A stretch of DNA of 64,000 nt from an uncultured Bacteroidia bacterium. GTDB taxonomy: Bacteria; Bacteroidota; Bacteroidia; Bacteroidales; UBA932. The DNA lies in NCBI GenBank assembly GCA_902789245.1, contig CADAND010000007.1, positions 79,139 to 143,138 of the forward strand, written 5' to 3'. Of this stretch, positions 19,153 through 28,200 are shown piece by piece (the stretch's first letter is position 1; the number at the start of each line of letters is the position of its first letter). Both the position numbers and the translations under genes were made by a program. Below the pieces are notes generated by a model. That model did not search any database. It had not been told where the DNA came from and worked only from the letters and a program-made list of their open reading frames with translations.

Positions 19153-20427
19153 GTGGATACCATAGCATACATCCGGTATTACCTGTATTACGTTGCGTCT
19201 TTCCTGCGCTACATCGTTTCGTTCGTCGCCACCAAACTCGAGAAGTATCCGACGGAGGTGAAGGTCGCGGCCGTGATTTCCGTCTTGTGCGGTTTCACGA
19301 TTGTCGTGATTTTCATCAGAATGCTCTTTATGTCCGGCAGCCGGAAGAACCTGAGACTGCTGCGCGAGCACACGGAAGAGACGTACGTCGACGCCATGAA
19401 GTTCCTGCTCTCGGACGAAGCGCCCGAGCAGATGTCCAGGGAGGAGATCTGCCAGCTTTTCGGGCTCGATCCGGCCGTGAATCCCGAGCCCCTGAAGAAG
19501 GCGAAGGAGAAGCAGGTGTTCGCGGAGGTCTTCTACGAGCTGTTTATCAATGATAAGTCGGAAAGCGTCCGGATGGGCAATATCCACACCATGCTCGAGA
19601 TATTCGGCATCCCCGAGCATCTGGAAAAGGAAGTGAGCCTGAGCGCCAAGCGCAACAAGGTGAACGCCCTGAATATGATTCGTGCCTATGGCCTGTCCAT
19701 CAGTCCGTGGATTATCAATAAACTCCTGAATTCCAAGAACCTGCGCCTGCAGCGTCTGGCCATGTACACGGTCATCGTGTCGAGCTCCGACAGCTCGATG
19801 GATTATTTCGAGACCGAGTTCTTCGACAAGAATTCCTGCATCAAGGACGAGATCGAGCTGGCCTATTCGCTCAACCGTCGCCGCAAGGCGGGCCTGAAGC
19901 TGCCGAACCTGGCGCGCTGGGCGCATATGCATAAGCGCGAATTCACGCAGTGCCTGTTCGTCCGCCTGATGCGGCGGTTCAACCAGGTGGAGTACTGCGA
20001 CCAACTGAAGGACCTCTTCCGGGAGAGCCGCAAGAAGAAACTGATCGAGGAGATTTCCCGCACCTGGGGTTATCTGCATTACGTGGACGGCGAGCAGATG
20101 ATGATCGACTCGCTGCTGACGCAGCCGGACGACACGAAAGTCGCCATCCTGCACGCCCTGACCCGTTTCGGGACGGGACATGGCCTGGATGCCTTGCTGG
20201 ACGGTTTCCACCATTCCCACAACCCGCATGTGCGCTATGAGGCGCTTCGCTGCTTATATAATTATGGTACGGAGGGACGGAAGGCGTTCGACAAGCTGGA
20301 ACTCGAAGCCTCGGAAGAGGACAGCAAGTACTTCAGCTTCTTCCACAACCCCATCACGCTCGCCAAGGTCCGGCTCGACCGGGAGCAGGCCTACCATCCT
20401 TCTATGGAAACGGTGTTAAACGGCTAA
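19153..20427 (+). CDS. Membrane-anchored HEAT-repeat-like protein
   Basis: 424 residues starting at GTG. One clear transmembrane helix lies at about residues 40-60 (VAAVISVLCGFTIVVIFIRML), preceded by a hydrophobic aromatic N-terminus. The soluble part, presumably cytoplasmic, is all helical with HEAT-like repeats (VRMGNIHTMLEIFGIPEH, KVAILHALTRFGTGHGLDALLDGF, NPHVRYEALRCLYNYG). It is 17 bases upstream of the GT2 synthase, so it is probably a scaffold or regulator of that enzyme, analogous in position to accessory subunits of synthase-dependent polysaccharide systems. No catalytic motif is seen. Confidence 0.7.
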   Translation: MDTIAYIRYYLYYVASFLRYIVSFVATKLEKYPTEVKVAAVISVLCGFTIVVIFIRMLFMSGSRKNLRLLREHTEETYVDAMKFLLSDEAPEQMSREEICQLFGLDPAVNPEPLKKAKEKQVFAEVFYELFINDKSESVRMGNIHTMLEIFGIPEHLEKEVSLSAKRNKVNALNMIRAYGLSISPWIINKLLNSKNLRLQRLAMYTVIVSSSDSSMDYFETEFFDKNSCIKDEIELAYSLNRRRKAGLKLPNLARWAHMHKREFTQCLFVRLMRRFNQVEYCDQLKDLFRESRKKKLIEEISRTWGYLHYVDGEQMMIDSLLTQPDDTKVAILHALTRFGTGHGLDALLDGFHHSHNPHVRYEALRCLYNYGTEGRKAFDKLELEASEEDSKYFSFFHNPITLAKVRLDREQAYHPSMETVLNG

Positions 20428-20444
20428 AAAAGGAGATTCGATAT

Positions 20445-21878
20445 ATGTGGTTGACAATCTATTACATCTTCTGCTACCTGATCTTCACCTACACGCTCGC
20501 ACTGATCGTGACCTATGTCATCATGGTGTTCCTGAGCAGGCGGACCCGGCAGAAGTTGGAAATCAATATGCCGGATGACAATACGATCAAGTTTCTCCTT
20601 CGCGGATCGCCGCTGACTCCTGCCGTGTCCGTGATCGCGCCGGCGTACAACGAGGAAGTCGTGATCATCGACTGCGTCAACTCGTTGCTGCAGCTGGACT
20701 ATCCGGATTATGAGGTGGTCATCGTGAACGATGAAAGTACCGACCGTACGATGGAGATCCTCATCGAGGAATACAAACTGATCGAGGTGCCCTATGATAT
20801 TGCCATGCGGGTGCAGTCCAAGCCGATCAAGCGCGTGCTGAAATCGACGGACGAGCGCTACAGCCGGCTGGTGGTCGTGGACAAGGTGCACGGTGGTACC
20901 AAGGCCGACGGTTCCAACGCGGGCATCAATGTCTGCAGCAACAAGTACTTCGTCTGCACCGACGTGGACTGTGTCATCGAGCCTATGGCCCTGTACCGGA
21001 TGATGTGGCACGTGGTGAACAGCCCGGCGCCGATGATCGGCGTGGGCGCCACCATGTTGATGAGTAACGGCTGTACCGTGCAGGACGGCCGTATGATCAA
21101 GGCGGAAGTGTCCAACAGGCCGCTTCCCATGTTCCAGCAGCTGGAGTACATGCGTTCCTTCCTGATCAGCAAGCTGGGCTGGTCGGCCATCAACGCCCTG
21201 CCGAACATCTCCGGCGGTTTCGGCCTTTTCGATACCGACATCGCCGTGAAGTCCGGCGGTTATGACCCTGCCAGCTTCGCGGAGGACGTGGATATGCTGC
21301 TCCGGATGGTGACCTATATGAAGAACCACGACCTCGATTTCCGGCTCGCCATGGTGCCGGAGGCCTGCTGCTGGACGGAAGGTCCGGGTACCGTGAAGCA
21401 GCTGTTCCGTCAGCGCACCCGTTGGGCCCGTGGTCTGTTCGAGATCGTCTCCAACCACCGCAAGCTTTTCTTCAATCCCCATTACGGGCCGATCGGCGCA
21501 CTCACGATGCCGTACATCTTCATCTTCGAGTTCCTGGCCCCGATCCTCGAAATGCTGGGTTTCCTCTTCATGCTCTGGCTGACCCCGACCGGCGGCGTCA
21601 ACTGGCGTTCGGCCTTCGTGGTCTTCTGCATGATCTACCTGTTCTGCCTCTTTATCTCCACCGCCGTCATTTACAACGACTACAAGATCAAGGCGGTGAA
21701 CTGGAGCAGCAAACGGATGAATTACCTCAAATTGATGGTGGCGTCGATCCTGGAGCCGTTCGTCTATCATCCGTTCCAGACTGTCTGTTCGAATATCGGT
21801 TATCTTCGTTTCATCCGTAACACCCGGGCCGTGTGGACCCCGATTCAGCGTCAGGGCTTCAAAAAGAAGGATCAATGA
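20445..21878 (+). CDS. Processive family 2 glycosyltransferase (PgaC/BcsA-like synthase)
   Basis: 477 residues. An N-terminal membrane helix pair precedes a GT-A domain with APAYNEE, VNDESTD (Asp96/Asp100), TDVDC (Asp173/Asp175), the catalytic base in FAEDVD (Asp281) and QRTRW (323-327). Three or four membrane helices follow. This D,D,D,Q(R)xRW signature marks processive inner-membrane synthases that polymerise and translocate beta-linked polysaccharides such as poly-GlcNAc, cellulose or hyaluronan. No PilZ domain is seen. The sugar is unknown. The stop overlaps the start of the next gene as ATGA, indicating coupled translation. Confidence 0.88.
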   Translation: MWLTIYYIFCYLIFTYTLALIVTYVIMVFLSRRTRQKLEINMPDDNTIKFLLRGSPLTPAVSVIAPAYNEEVVIIDCVNSLLQLDYPDYEVVIVNDESTDRTMEILIEEYKLIEVPYDIAMRVQSKPIKRVLKSTDERYSRLVVVDKVHGGTKADGSNAGINVCSNKYFVCTDVDCVIEPMALYRMMWHVVNSPAPMIGVGATMLMSNGCTVQDGRMIKAEVSNRPLPMFQQLEYMRSFLISKLGWSAINALPNISGGFGLFDTDIAVKSGGYDPASFAEDVDMLLRMVTYMKNHDLDFRLAMVPEACCWTEGPGTVKQLFRQRTRWARGLFEIVSNHRKLFFNPHYGPIGALTMPYIFIFEFLAPILEMLGFLFMLWLTPTGGVNWRSAFVVFCMIYLFCLFISTAVIYNDYKIKAVNWSSKRMNYLKLMVASILEPFVYHPFQTVCSNIGYLRFIRNTRAVWTPIQRQGFKKKDQ

Positions 21879-24664
21879 GAATCGCGAGAATCCTGTCCGT
21901 TGTCTGTCTTTCCCTTTTCCTGGCAGGAGCCGGCGAGCTTCGCGCCCAGGGACTGAAACCCTCCGTCACCGGTTATGTCCGCCGCGCAGAGTCCTACGCG
22001 AATTCGAACGCGTGGAACTCCGCCAAGCGTGAGATCGACGAGGGTCTCGAAATCCTTCCCGACGATTCGGACCTGCGCTACCTCAATGGCCATTACTACT
22101 ACGTCATCGGCGACATGAACGAGGCGCGCTACAACCTGGTCCGATCCGTCCAGGGCAATGACGACCAGGTCAAGGCCAAGCGCCTCCTGGTCGATGTGGA
22201 AGACAACCTGGGACACTATTCGAGCGCCATCTGCTACATCAACGAACTGCTGGAAATCCAGCCCTACGACCGCGATCTGTGGCGCCGCAAGATCGCTTTC
22301 TATCGCAAACTCGGCAACGACGTCGAGGCCGATGCGGCGCTCGAGCGCCTGCTGCACATCTTCCCGAACGACACGCTGGTCGTGGCCGACGTGCGCCGCC
22401 GCGACATCGAGACCCGCGACAACATCCTGCGGAACAGCTCGCTCACCGAGGCGTCCAACAACCTGGAGCGCTGGATCGACACGGATCCCAAAGTCCGGGA
22501 CTACTATTTCGAACTCATCTCGACCTACATGAAGATGGGTGAGTACGACCGGGCCCTGGCTGCCGCCAACCGCGGCCTCGAGGTCTTCCCGAACGACCAG
22601 GAACTCGTCAACAAGGCCGCCAGCCTGATGATGGACCTGGGCCGTTACTCCCAGGCATATACTTTTGTCCGCGGCCAGCGGGGCAGCGATGCGACCTACA
22701 GGAACGTCCTGCGGGAAATTGCGCGCGACGCGCGCCTTCGCGACCCCTACGAGGCCAACGGCCGCCTGTACCTCGTCACCCGGGACCGCGACGCCCTGGA
22801 TTACCTGATCAATACCGCCATCACGCGGGGCTATACGGAAGACGCCCGCAACTACCTCGAAGAGGCGATGAAGCTGGACGGCCGCACGCCGGGACTGCTG
22901 ATGAAACTCTACACGGTGGAGAAGCAGGCCGGAAACAGCCGGGCGGAGATCCGCTTGCTGAACGAACTGTACGAGACGGCCCCGGAGGACGACGAGCTGA
23001 TCGAGTCCTATACGGAAATGATGCTCCGCCTCTGCGACCAGGATTTCGCCGGACAGCAGTGGCAAGACGCCAGGGACCATCTGGACCGCGTGCTGGAGCT
23101 CCTGCCCGTGACGTCCGAGTCCTGGCCTTCCACCGTGTCCCGCCAGATCATCGCCCTCGGCCACCTGAACCGCATGGAGGAGGCGCGCGAGCTGCTCGAG
23201 CGGTCGACGCGCCGCAGCCCGGAGAACCGGCTGCGCTTCGCCTCGGCCTACGAGGAGCAGGCGTCCGCCCGCCTGAAGGGGCTGATTGAAGAAGAGAACT
23301 ACGAGGCGGCGTACCGCGAAGCCGAAGCGATGCTGAACGTCATCCCCGACAGCGAACCCGCCCTGCGCACCCTGATCAGCGTGAGCCAGACGCTCAAGCG
23401 GACCGAGGCGTTCCACCGGTATGCGGAAGCCGGCTACGCCGAGCGTCCCGGCGACCCGTACTACATCATCAAGCAGGCGATCGCCCTGCAGGAGCAGGGG
23501 CGCCACGAGGAGGCCCTGGCCCTGCTGCGTCCCTCGACGGCGCCGGGGGAGTACGTGAATCCCCAGATCGCGGACGCCTTCTCCGCCATCAGCGAGGACT
23601 GGGCCGGCGTGCTGCTGAAGGATCATCAACCCGAGAAAGCCCGCGAGGTGATCGAGCTGGCACTCCAGTATGACCCGGAAAACCGCGACCTGCTCTACAC
23701 CAAGGGCCTGGTGGCGGAGAAGCAGAAGGACTACGAGCTGGCCTATGACCTCCAGCACCGCTTCTACAATCCGAGCAACGCCGAGCAGGACGAATTCATG
23801 CAGCACATGACTTTCCTCCGCTTCCGGAGCTTCAAGAACCGCATCGAGGCTTCTTACAACCACGCCTTCTTCGACTCCCGCAGCGACGAGCTGTCCACCA
23901 TCGGCCACCTCTATTCCATTGCGTCCGTCAGCTACACGCGCGTGCTGGAGCACGATTCCTTCACCGGCCAGATCAACTACAAGGGCATCGACGGCTACCA
24001 CACCAAGACCGACAGCGAGCCCGGCGGCGCCGGCCTGGAGCTGTCCGCACTGTGGGAGCACGAGTTCGGCGCCGGGTGGAGCGCTTCCACCAGCCTTTCC
24101 TGGGCCAACCGTTACTTCAACAAGTTCGGCGTCACCCTGACGGGCAACTACGCCTGGGATTTCGGCCTGACGACGGGCCTGCGCCTGGGTTATCGCCGCA
24201 CGCCCCCGACCTATCTCTTCCTGGGCGGCGACAACGCCGGAACGGCTGTCCAGGGCGAATTCAACCTGTTCATGATCACCCCGTCCGCCGAGATGGCCTG
24301 GGAGCGCGTCAGTGCGCGCCTCAGCACCGATCTCGTCATCCTGCAGGGGAGTCTCTATTATAATATCGGACTGCGTGGGACGTTCTTCTTCAAGGAAGAC
24401 GACACCACCAGCATCTCGCTCCTTACCGGATTTGGTTCCTTCCCGGAACTGAGCTTCTTCGAGCAGACGGCCATCCGTAACTTCTCGCATACCAATTCGA
24501 TGGTGGGCTTCGACGCTCGTATCCTTCTCTCCCGCCAGTTCGCCCTGGGCCTTACAGGCAGCTGGAATACGTGTTTTAACCCCGTCAGAACGCCTGACGG
24601 CACAATTCTTGATTCTTATCGGAACATTTATGCCCTGGCGGCCCGGGTGCAAATAGCGTTCTGA
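21875..24664 (+). CDS. TPR protein with C-terminal YaiO-like outer-membrane beta-barrel
   Basis: 929 residues: a signal peptide (ILSVVCLSLFLAGAGELRAQ), then about 600 residues of TPR repeats (for example SAKREIDEGLEILPDDSDL and ALAAANRGLEVFPNDQEL), then a barrel of amphipathic strands from about residue 640 (YNHAFFDSRSDEL, SVSYTRVL, WANRYFNKFG) ending in VQIAF, a BAM-type terminal Phe. The TPR-plus-barrel layout is that of PgaA/BcsC-type exporters, with the barrel closest to the YaiO family. It is the predicted outer-membrane exit for the polymer made by the adjacent GT2. The start ATG overlaps the GT2 stop by 4 bases. Confidence 0.85.
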   Translation: MRIARILSVVCLSLFLAGAGELRAQGLKPSVTGYVRRAESYANSNAWNSAKREIDEGLEILPDDSDLRYLNGHYYYVIGDMNEARYNLVRSVQGNDDQVKAKRLLVDVEDNLGHYSSAICYINELLEIQPYDRDLWRRKIAFYRKLGNDVEADAALERLLHIFPNDTLVVADVRRRDIETRDNILRNSSLTEASNNLERWIDTDPKVRDYYFELISTYMKMGEYDRALAAANRGLEVFPNDQELVNKAASLMMDLGRYSQAYTFVRGQRGSDATYRNVLREIARDARLRDPYEANGRLYLVTRDRDALDYLINTAITRGYTEDARNYLEEAMKLDGRTPGLLMKLYTVEKQAGNSRAEIRLLNELYETAPEDDELIESYTEMMLRLCDQDFAGQQWQDARDHLDRVLELLPVTSESWPSTVSRQIIALGHLNRMEEARELLERSTRRSPENRLRFASAYEEQASARLKGLIEEENYEAAYREAEAMLNVIPDSEPALRTLISVSQTLKRTEAFHRYAEAGYAERPGDPYYIIKQAIALQEQGRHEEALALLRPSTAPGEYVNPQIADAFSAISEDWAGVLLKDHQPEKAREVIELALQYDPENRDLLYTKGLVAEKQKDYELAYDLQHRFYNPSNAEQDEFMQHMTFLRFRSFKNRIEASYNHAFFDSRSDELSTIGHLYSIASVSYTRVLEHDSFTGQINYKGIDGYHTKTDSEPGGAGLELSALWEHEFGAGWSASTSLSWANRYFNKFGVTLTGNYAWDFGLTTGLRLGYRRTPPTYLFLGGDNAGTAVQGEFNLFMITPSAEMAWERVSARLSTDLVILQGSLYYNIGLRGTFFFKEDDTTSISLLTGFGSFPELSFFEQTAIRNFSHTNSMVGFDARILLSRQFALGLTGSWNTCFNPVRTPDGTILDSYRNIYALAARVQIAF

Positions 24665-24665
24665 T

Positions 24666-26393
24666 ATGAATCGCCTCAAAGATGCGCTGATTTTGTTAAA
24701 CATACTGATCTGGTCGATGTTGATGGGAGGTTGTACGCAGGTACAGCCTTACACCGGATCGTCCCCCTTTGAGTATCGGGAGATTCATCTTCCCGCGCTG
24801 CCGGAGGAGGAAGCTCCCAAGTTCCTGAACAGCATCGACCTGGACTGGGGCATCTGGGGCCACAATCTTTCCGTCGTCCTGCCGGACAAGCCGATTCCGA
24901 GCGTCTTCGCGAAGGACGGCATTACGGTCAACAAGAGCCAGTTCTGCTTCTCCTCGGACGCGCTTTTCAAATACATCAGGGACTACATCCGCGACAATTA
25001 CGGCTACGAGCCGACGGTGCGTTTCGCCATCCTGCCCAACGACAACTCCTACGTCTGCACCTGCAGCAGTTGTGTGGCGTGCGGGAACACGGAGCACGAC
25101 TGCTCCGGCGCAGTCCATCATCTGCTGGAGCGTCTGTGCGAAGAGTTCCCGAACCATCTTTTCTTTACCTCCCACTACCGGACGACCAGCAAAGTGCCCG
25201 CGACGCCGCTTCCGGAGAATGCCGGCGTGCTGGTCAGCGCCATCGATTTTCCCCTCAGCCCGGTGCACAAGAAGGCGGAGGACGAGTTCGTGTCCCTGCT
25301 CTCGCAGTGGTCCGGACTGACCAGCCATCTCTATGTCTGGGATTATATCAACAATTTCGACGACTACTTCACGCCCTATCCGGTCTTTGACGCGATCCGC
25401 CACCGGCTCCAGCTGTATGTCCGGAACGGGGTCAACGGGGTGTTCCTGAACGGCAGCGGATATGAGTACAGCACGCTGTACAAGCTGAAAACCCACGTGC
25501 TGGCGGCCCTGCTGGAGGATCCGAACACGCAGTGGCGCCCGCTGCTCAGGAATCTCTGCCGGGAGAAGTATCCCGTCACGGGCGAGGCGATCGGCAACTT
25601 TGTCACCCTGCAGGAGGACCTGGCCACGGAGAAGGGGCTCTCGCTGCCTCTCTACGAGGGTGTCACGGTGGCGATGAAGACCTACCTGCCTGCCCGGGAA
25701 TTCGTGCAGTTCCACGACGAGCTGCTCCGGCTGCTGCCGGACACCAGGGGGCAGGAGTTCGAGGATGTCCAGAAAATGAGCCGGGCCATGATGCTGACGC
25801 GGCTGGAGCTCAAGCGCATCGCGGGCGACACCTTCGACTGCGAACCCATGCTGAAAGGGCTGGAGGAATGCAGCCGGCACGGGGTCATTGCCTACAGCGA
25901 GAGCGGCGGCAGCACCGCGAGCTACCTCAGCGAGTACCGCTTCATGCTCGAGCATGCCCGGGAAATGGACGGCAAAAACAAGCTGAAGGGTGTCCGCCTG
26001 GAGCCGCTGACGGCGCTCGACGAAGACTATACCGATATTTCCCTGCTGACCGACGGCGTGCTGGGCCTCCCGTCCAACTACCATTGCGGCCAGCTGATCT
26101 CGTCTGCGAAACCGACGCTGCGCATTTCCATCCCGCATCGGGACGGGATGCGGCGCCTGCGGGTCTATATGACCCGGAACATCATTTATCATATCGCGTT
26201 CCCGGAAAGCGTTTCGCTCACCGCGGGCGACCGCAAACTGGGGACGGTCGTCCCCACGCCGGTCCCCGGCAACCTGCAGCGGGCCGTGGCTGAATTCGAC
26301 GTCTCGTCGGTCAGCAAGGGCACGCTCGTGCTCAGCGTGATCCGCGACCTGGAGGAGCGGACGATGGCCCTGGACGAAATAGAAGCTTACTAG
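24666..26393 (+). CDS. DUF4838-like lipoprotein
   Basis: 575 residues with a lipoprotein signal (SMLMGGC, Cys23). The middle resembles DUF4838, often found beside glycan genes in Bacteroidota: a barrel-like region with CTCSSCVACG, HLYVWDYINNF and VNGVFLNGSG, followed by a helical part and a C-terminal beta region of about 130 residues that may bind carbohydrate. DUF4838 proteins look like glycosidases of unproven activity. It could trim or hold the exported polymer in the periplasm. It starts one base after the YaiO gene. Confidence 0.7.
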   Translation: MNRLKDALILLNILIWSMLMGGCTQVQPYTGSSPFEYREIHLPALPEEEAPKFLNSIDLDWGIWGHNLSVVLPDKPIPSVFAKDGITVNKSQFCFSSDALFKYIRDYIRDNYGYEPTVRFAILPNDNSYVCTCSSCVACGNTEHDCSGAVHHLLERLCEEFPNHLFFTSHYRTTSKVPATPLPENAGVLVSAIDFPLSPVHKKAEDEFVSLLSQWSGLTSHLYVWDYINNFDDYFTPYPVFDAIRHRLQLYVRNGVNGVFLNGSGYEYSTLYKLKTHVLAALLEDPNTQWRPLLRNLCREKYPVTGEAIGNFVTLQEDLATEKGLSLPLYEGVTVAMKTYLPAREFVQFHDELLRLLPDTRGQEFEDVQKMSRAMMLTRLELKRIAGDTFDCEPMLKGLEECSRHGVIAYSESGGSTASYLSEYRFMLEHAREMDGKNKLKGVRLEPLTALDEDYTDISLLTDGVLGLPSNYHCGQLISSAKPTLRISIPHRDGMRRLRVYMTRNIIYHIAFPESVSLTAGDRKLGTVVPTPVPGNLQRAVAEFDVSSVSKGTLVLSVIRDLEERTMALDEIEAY

Positions 26394-26395
26394 TT

Positions 26396-26908
26396 ATGCC
26401 CTGGATGAAACCTCATATCATCAGATTATTTGCAATACTGGCCGTGACGGTCGCGGTATTCGCCTCCTGCAGCAAACGGCTGAAGCCGGCGTCCGTGCTG
26501 ATCTCCAATCCGGTCCTGCACCTCAATCCCGTGCCGCAGGGCGAATCGCTGAAGGTCCTGTTCGAGATCGAGAACACGTCGGACAACCCGCTGTTCATCC
26601 AGGAGATCCAGACGACCTGCGGCTGCGTCGTGCCCAAGAACGAGCTGCCCATCGTGATCCTCCCGCACAGGATGGGCACGGTCCACCTGGCCTACAACAC
26701 GATCAAGAACACGGGCTACGTGGACCATTTCGTCTATTGCTACGGCAATTTCGACGGCGAGGACCACATCGAGCTGGAGTTCGACACGAACGTCGTGCCC
26801 CGGGCGGACTACATCCGGGATTACGAGCAGCTCATGACCGAGTTCCCCGAGCATTTCAAGAAGGTCCCGAGCATGTTTGACGAAGAAAGATACAAGAAAT
26901 CGAAATAA
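26396..26908 (+). CDS. DUF1573 (Ig-like) lipoprotein
   Basis: 170 residues with lipobox VFASC (Cys25). The beta-sandwich core with EIENTSDNPLFIQEIQTTCGCVVPKNELP is the DUF1573/ASPM-Hydin-like signature common in Bacteroidota secreted proteins. It starts 2 bases after the DUF4838 gene and is probably the periplasmic end piece of the polysaccharide operon. An internal ATG at 26405 is an alternative start. Function unknown. Confidence 0.82.
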   Translation: MPWMKPHIIRLFAILAVTVAVFASCSKRLKPASVLISNPVLHLNPVPQGESLKVLFEIENTSDNPLFIQEIQTTCGCVVPKNELPIVILPHRMGTVHLAYNTIKNTGYVDHFVYCYGNFDGEDHIELEFDTNVVPRADYIRDYEQLMTEFPEHFKKVPSMFDEERYKKSK

Positions 26909-26940
26909 TTGCTGTCAAGTATTAATTCCTGTTAGTAGTG

Positions 26941-28113
26941 ATGAAAAAACTAGTTCTGTTTTCCCTGCTCAGCGTCGCCCTTCTGGCTTGTACGCATGAG
27001 TACATGGGGCAGCTGGACGTCGTGAGGACGAACCTGCCCGACACCCGGGTCTATGTCCAGGGCCACCTGGTCGGCGAGCCGGCTACCAAGAGCGGCCTCA
27101 CCTGGCCGTATGTCTCTCCCGACGGGTGGGAGACCGCCCGTTTCTCCATCCGTGCCGACCGTACGGTTCCCGACTACATGGACCACTCCTCCGCGCTGTA
27201 CTACGGCCGCAAGCCGGGCGTGGACGGCAACAACCGTGGCAAAGTGTACACGAACTTCCCGTATGGCCACTACAACGACCGGGACCTTGACTACGAGAAG
27301 GTGGATAAAAAGACCGGCAACAACATCGGCCTGTTCCGCTATGTCTTCGATCCGAAAGGTGTCCAGACCCAGCTGGCCATCAAGGAAGCGCCGACCGTGC
27401 GCGCCATCCTGGAAGACGAGAAAGTGGACCTCGAAAAGCTGATCGCCCAGGGAAAGAGCGTCAGCTCGAACCAGGCCAAGCTCGATGACGTCAATGCGCT
27501 GCTCGCCAACTCGGATGATTATCTCCAGTCCCACATCCTGTGGTATGTCGTGAAGGAAGTCGGTATGAAGAATGGCTGGCATGTGAACGGCACCCTCGTC
27601 CCTGATCCGGTGCCCGTGCCGGGTCCGGACACGGTGGCCGACAACGTCGAGGTGGACATCCACCAGCAGGTGCACGCCGACTGGGCCGAAATCAAGACCT
27701 CCGTGCACGTCCGTACGGACGCCGAGTCCGTCGTGCTCAACATCCCGCTTGCCTTTGAGGACATCCTCGAGGGAGACGGCGTTAACGTCCGCATCTACAA
27801 GGATTATTTCACGGGGACCGAGTATGAGGGCCTCACCATCACCGTGACGCACGACCAGAAGGGCGTCACCATCGCGATCGAGGGCATCAACGCCGCCAAG
27901 ATCGACCAGTACAAGGCGGACTTCGGCGACGGCCTCACCGTCGAGGTCCAGAGCTTCTGCAAGAACGACGACGCGGCCCGCATCTGGGACGCCGTCAAGC
28001 GCAGCGCCGTCGTGACCACCGGCAAGCCCTGCACCGTGGTCGGCAAGATCTCCAGCGGCTACTTCGACGACTCTTACGACGTCAAGGTCATCGATCCGCC
28101 CGCAGCACAGTAA
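26941..28113 (+). CDS. Uncharacterised lipoprotein with a proline-rich linker
   Basis: 390 residues with lipobox VALLAC (Cys17). I do not recognise the family. The N-terminal half contains an aromatic, Gly-rich region (SALYYGRKPGVDGNNRGK). A short Pro linker (VPDPVPVPGPDTV) separates it from a beta-rich half with alternating hydrophobic residues (SVVLNIPLAFEDIL, LTITVTHDQKGVTIAIEG). It lies 32 bases downstream of the DUF1573 gene with no obvious promoter between and before a strong terminator, so it may be the last gene of the polysaccharide operon. GTG at 26938 is an alternative start. Confidence 0.65.
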   Translation: MKKLVLFSLLSVALLACTHEYMGQLDVVRTNLPDTRVYVQGHLVGEPATKSGLTWPYVSPDGWETARFSIRADRTVPDYMDHSSALYYGRKPGVDGNNRGKVYTNFPYGHYNDRDLDYEKVDKKTGNNIGLFRYVFDPKGVQTQLAIKEAPTVRAILEDEKVDLEKLIAQGKSVSSNQAKLDDVNALLANSDDYLQSHILWYVVKEVGMKNGWHVNGTLVPDPVPVPGPDTVADNVEVDIHQQVHADWAEIKTSVHVRTDAESVVLNIPLAFEDILEGDGVNVRIYKDYFTGTEYEGLTITVTHDQKGVTIAIEGINAAKIDQYKADFGDGLTVEVQSFCKNDDAARIWDAVKRSAVVTTGKPCTVVGKISSGYFDDSYDVKVIDPPAAQ

Positions 28114-28133
28114 TCCGGACTGGATAAAATACA

Positions 28134-28177
28134 ATTACGGCTCAATTTCCATCAAATTGAGCCGTAATTTTTTTTTG
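28134..28177 (+). terminator. Strong intrinsic terminator closing the polysaccharide operon
   Basis: A perfect 15-bp arm pair attacggctcaattt (28134-28148) and aaattgagccgtaat (28154-28168) surrounds a 5-base loop and is followed by a long T-run. A third copy of the arm core, tgagccgtaa, lies directly after the T-run at about 28170. Confidence 0.92.
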
Positions 28178-28200
28178 TTTGAGCCGTAAACCCGGGGGGG

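Noticed and set aside
21872-24703. 943-codon minus-strand open frame opposite the TPR/YaiO gene
   Set aside because: Antisense to a gene with a signal peptide, TPR repeats and a barrel; the translation has no domain logic.
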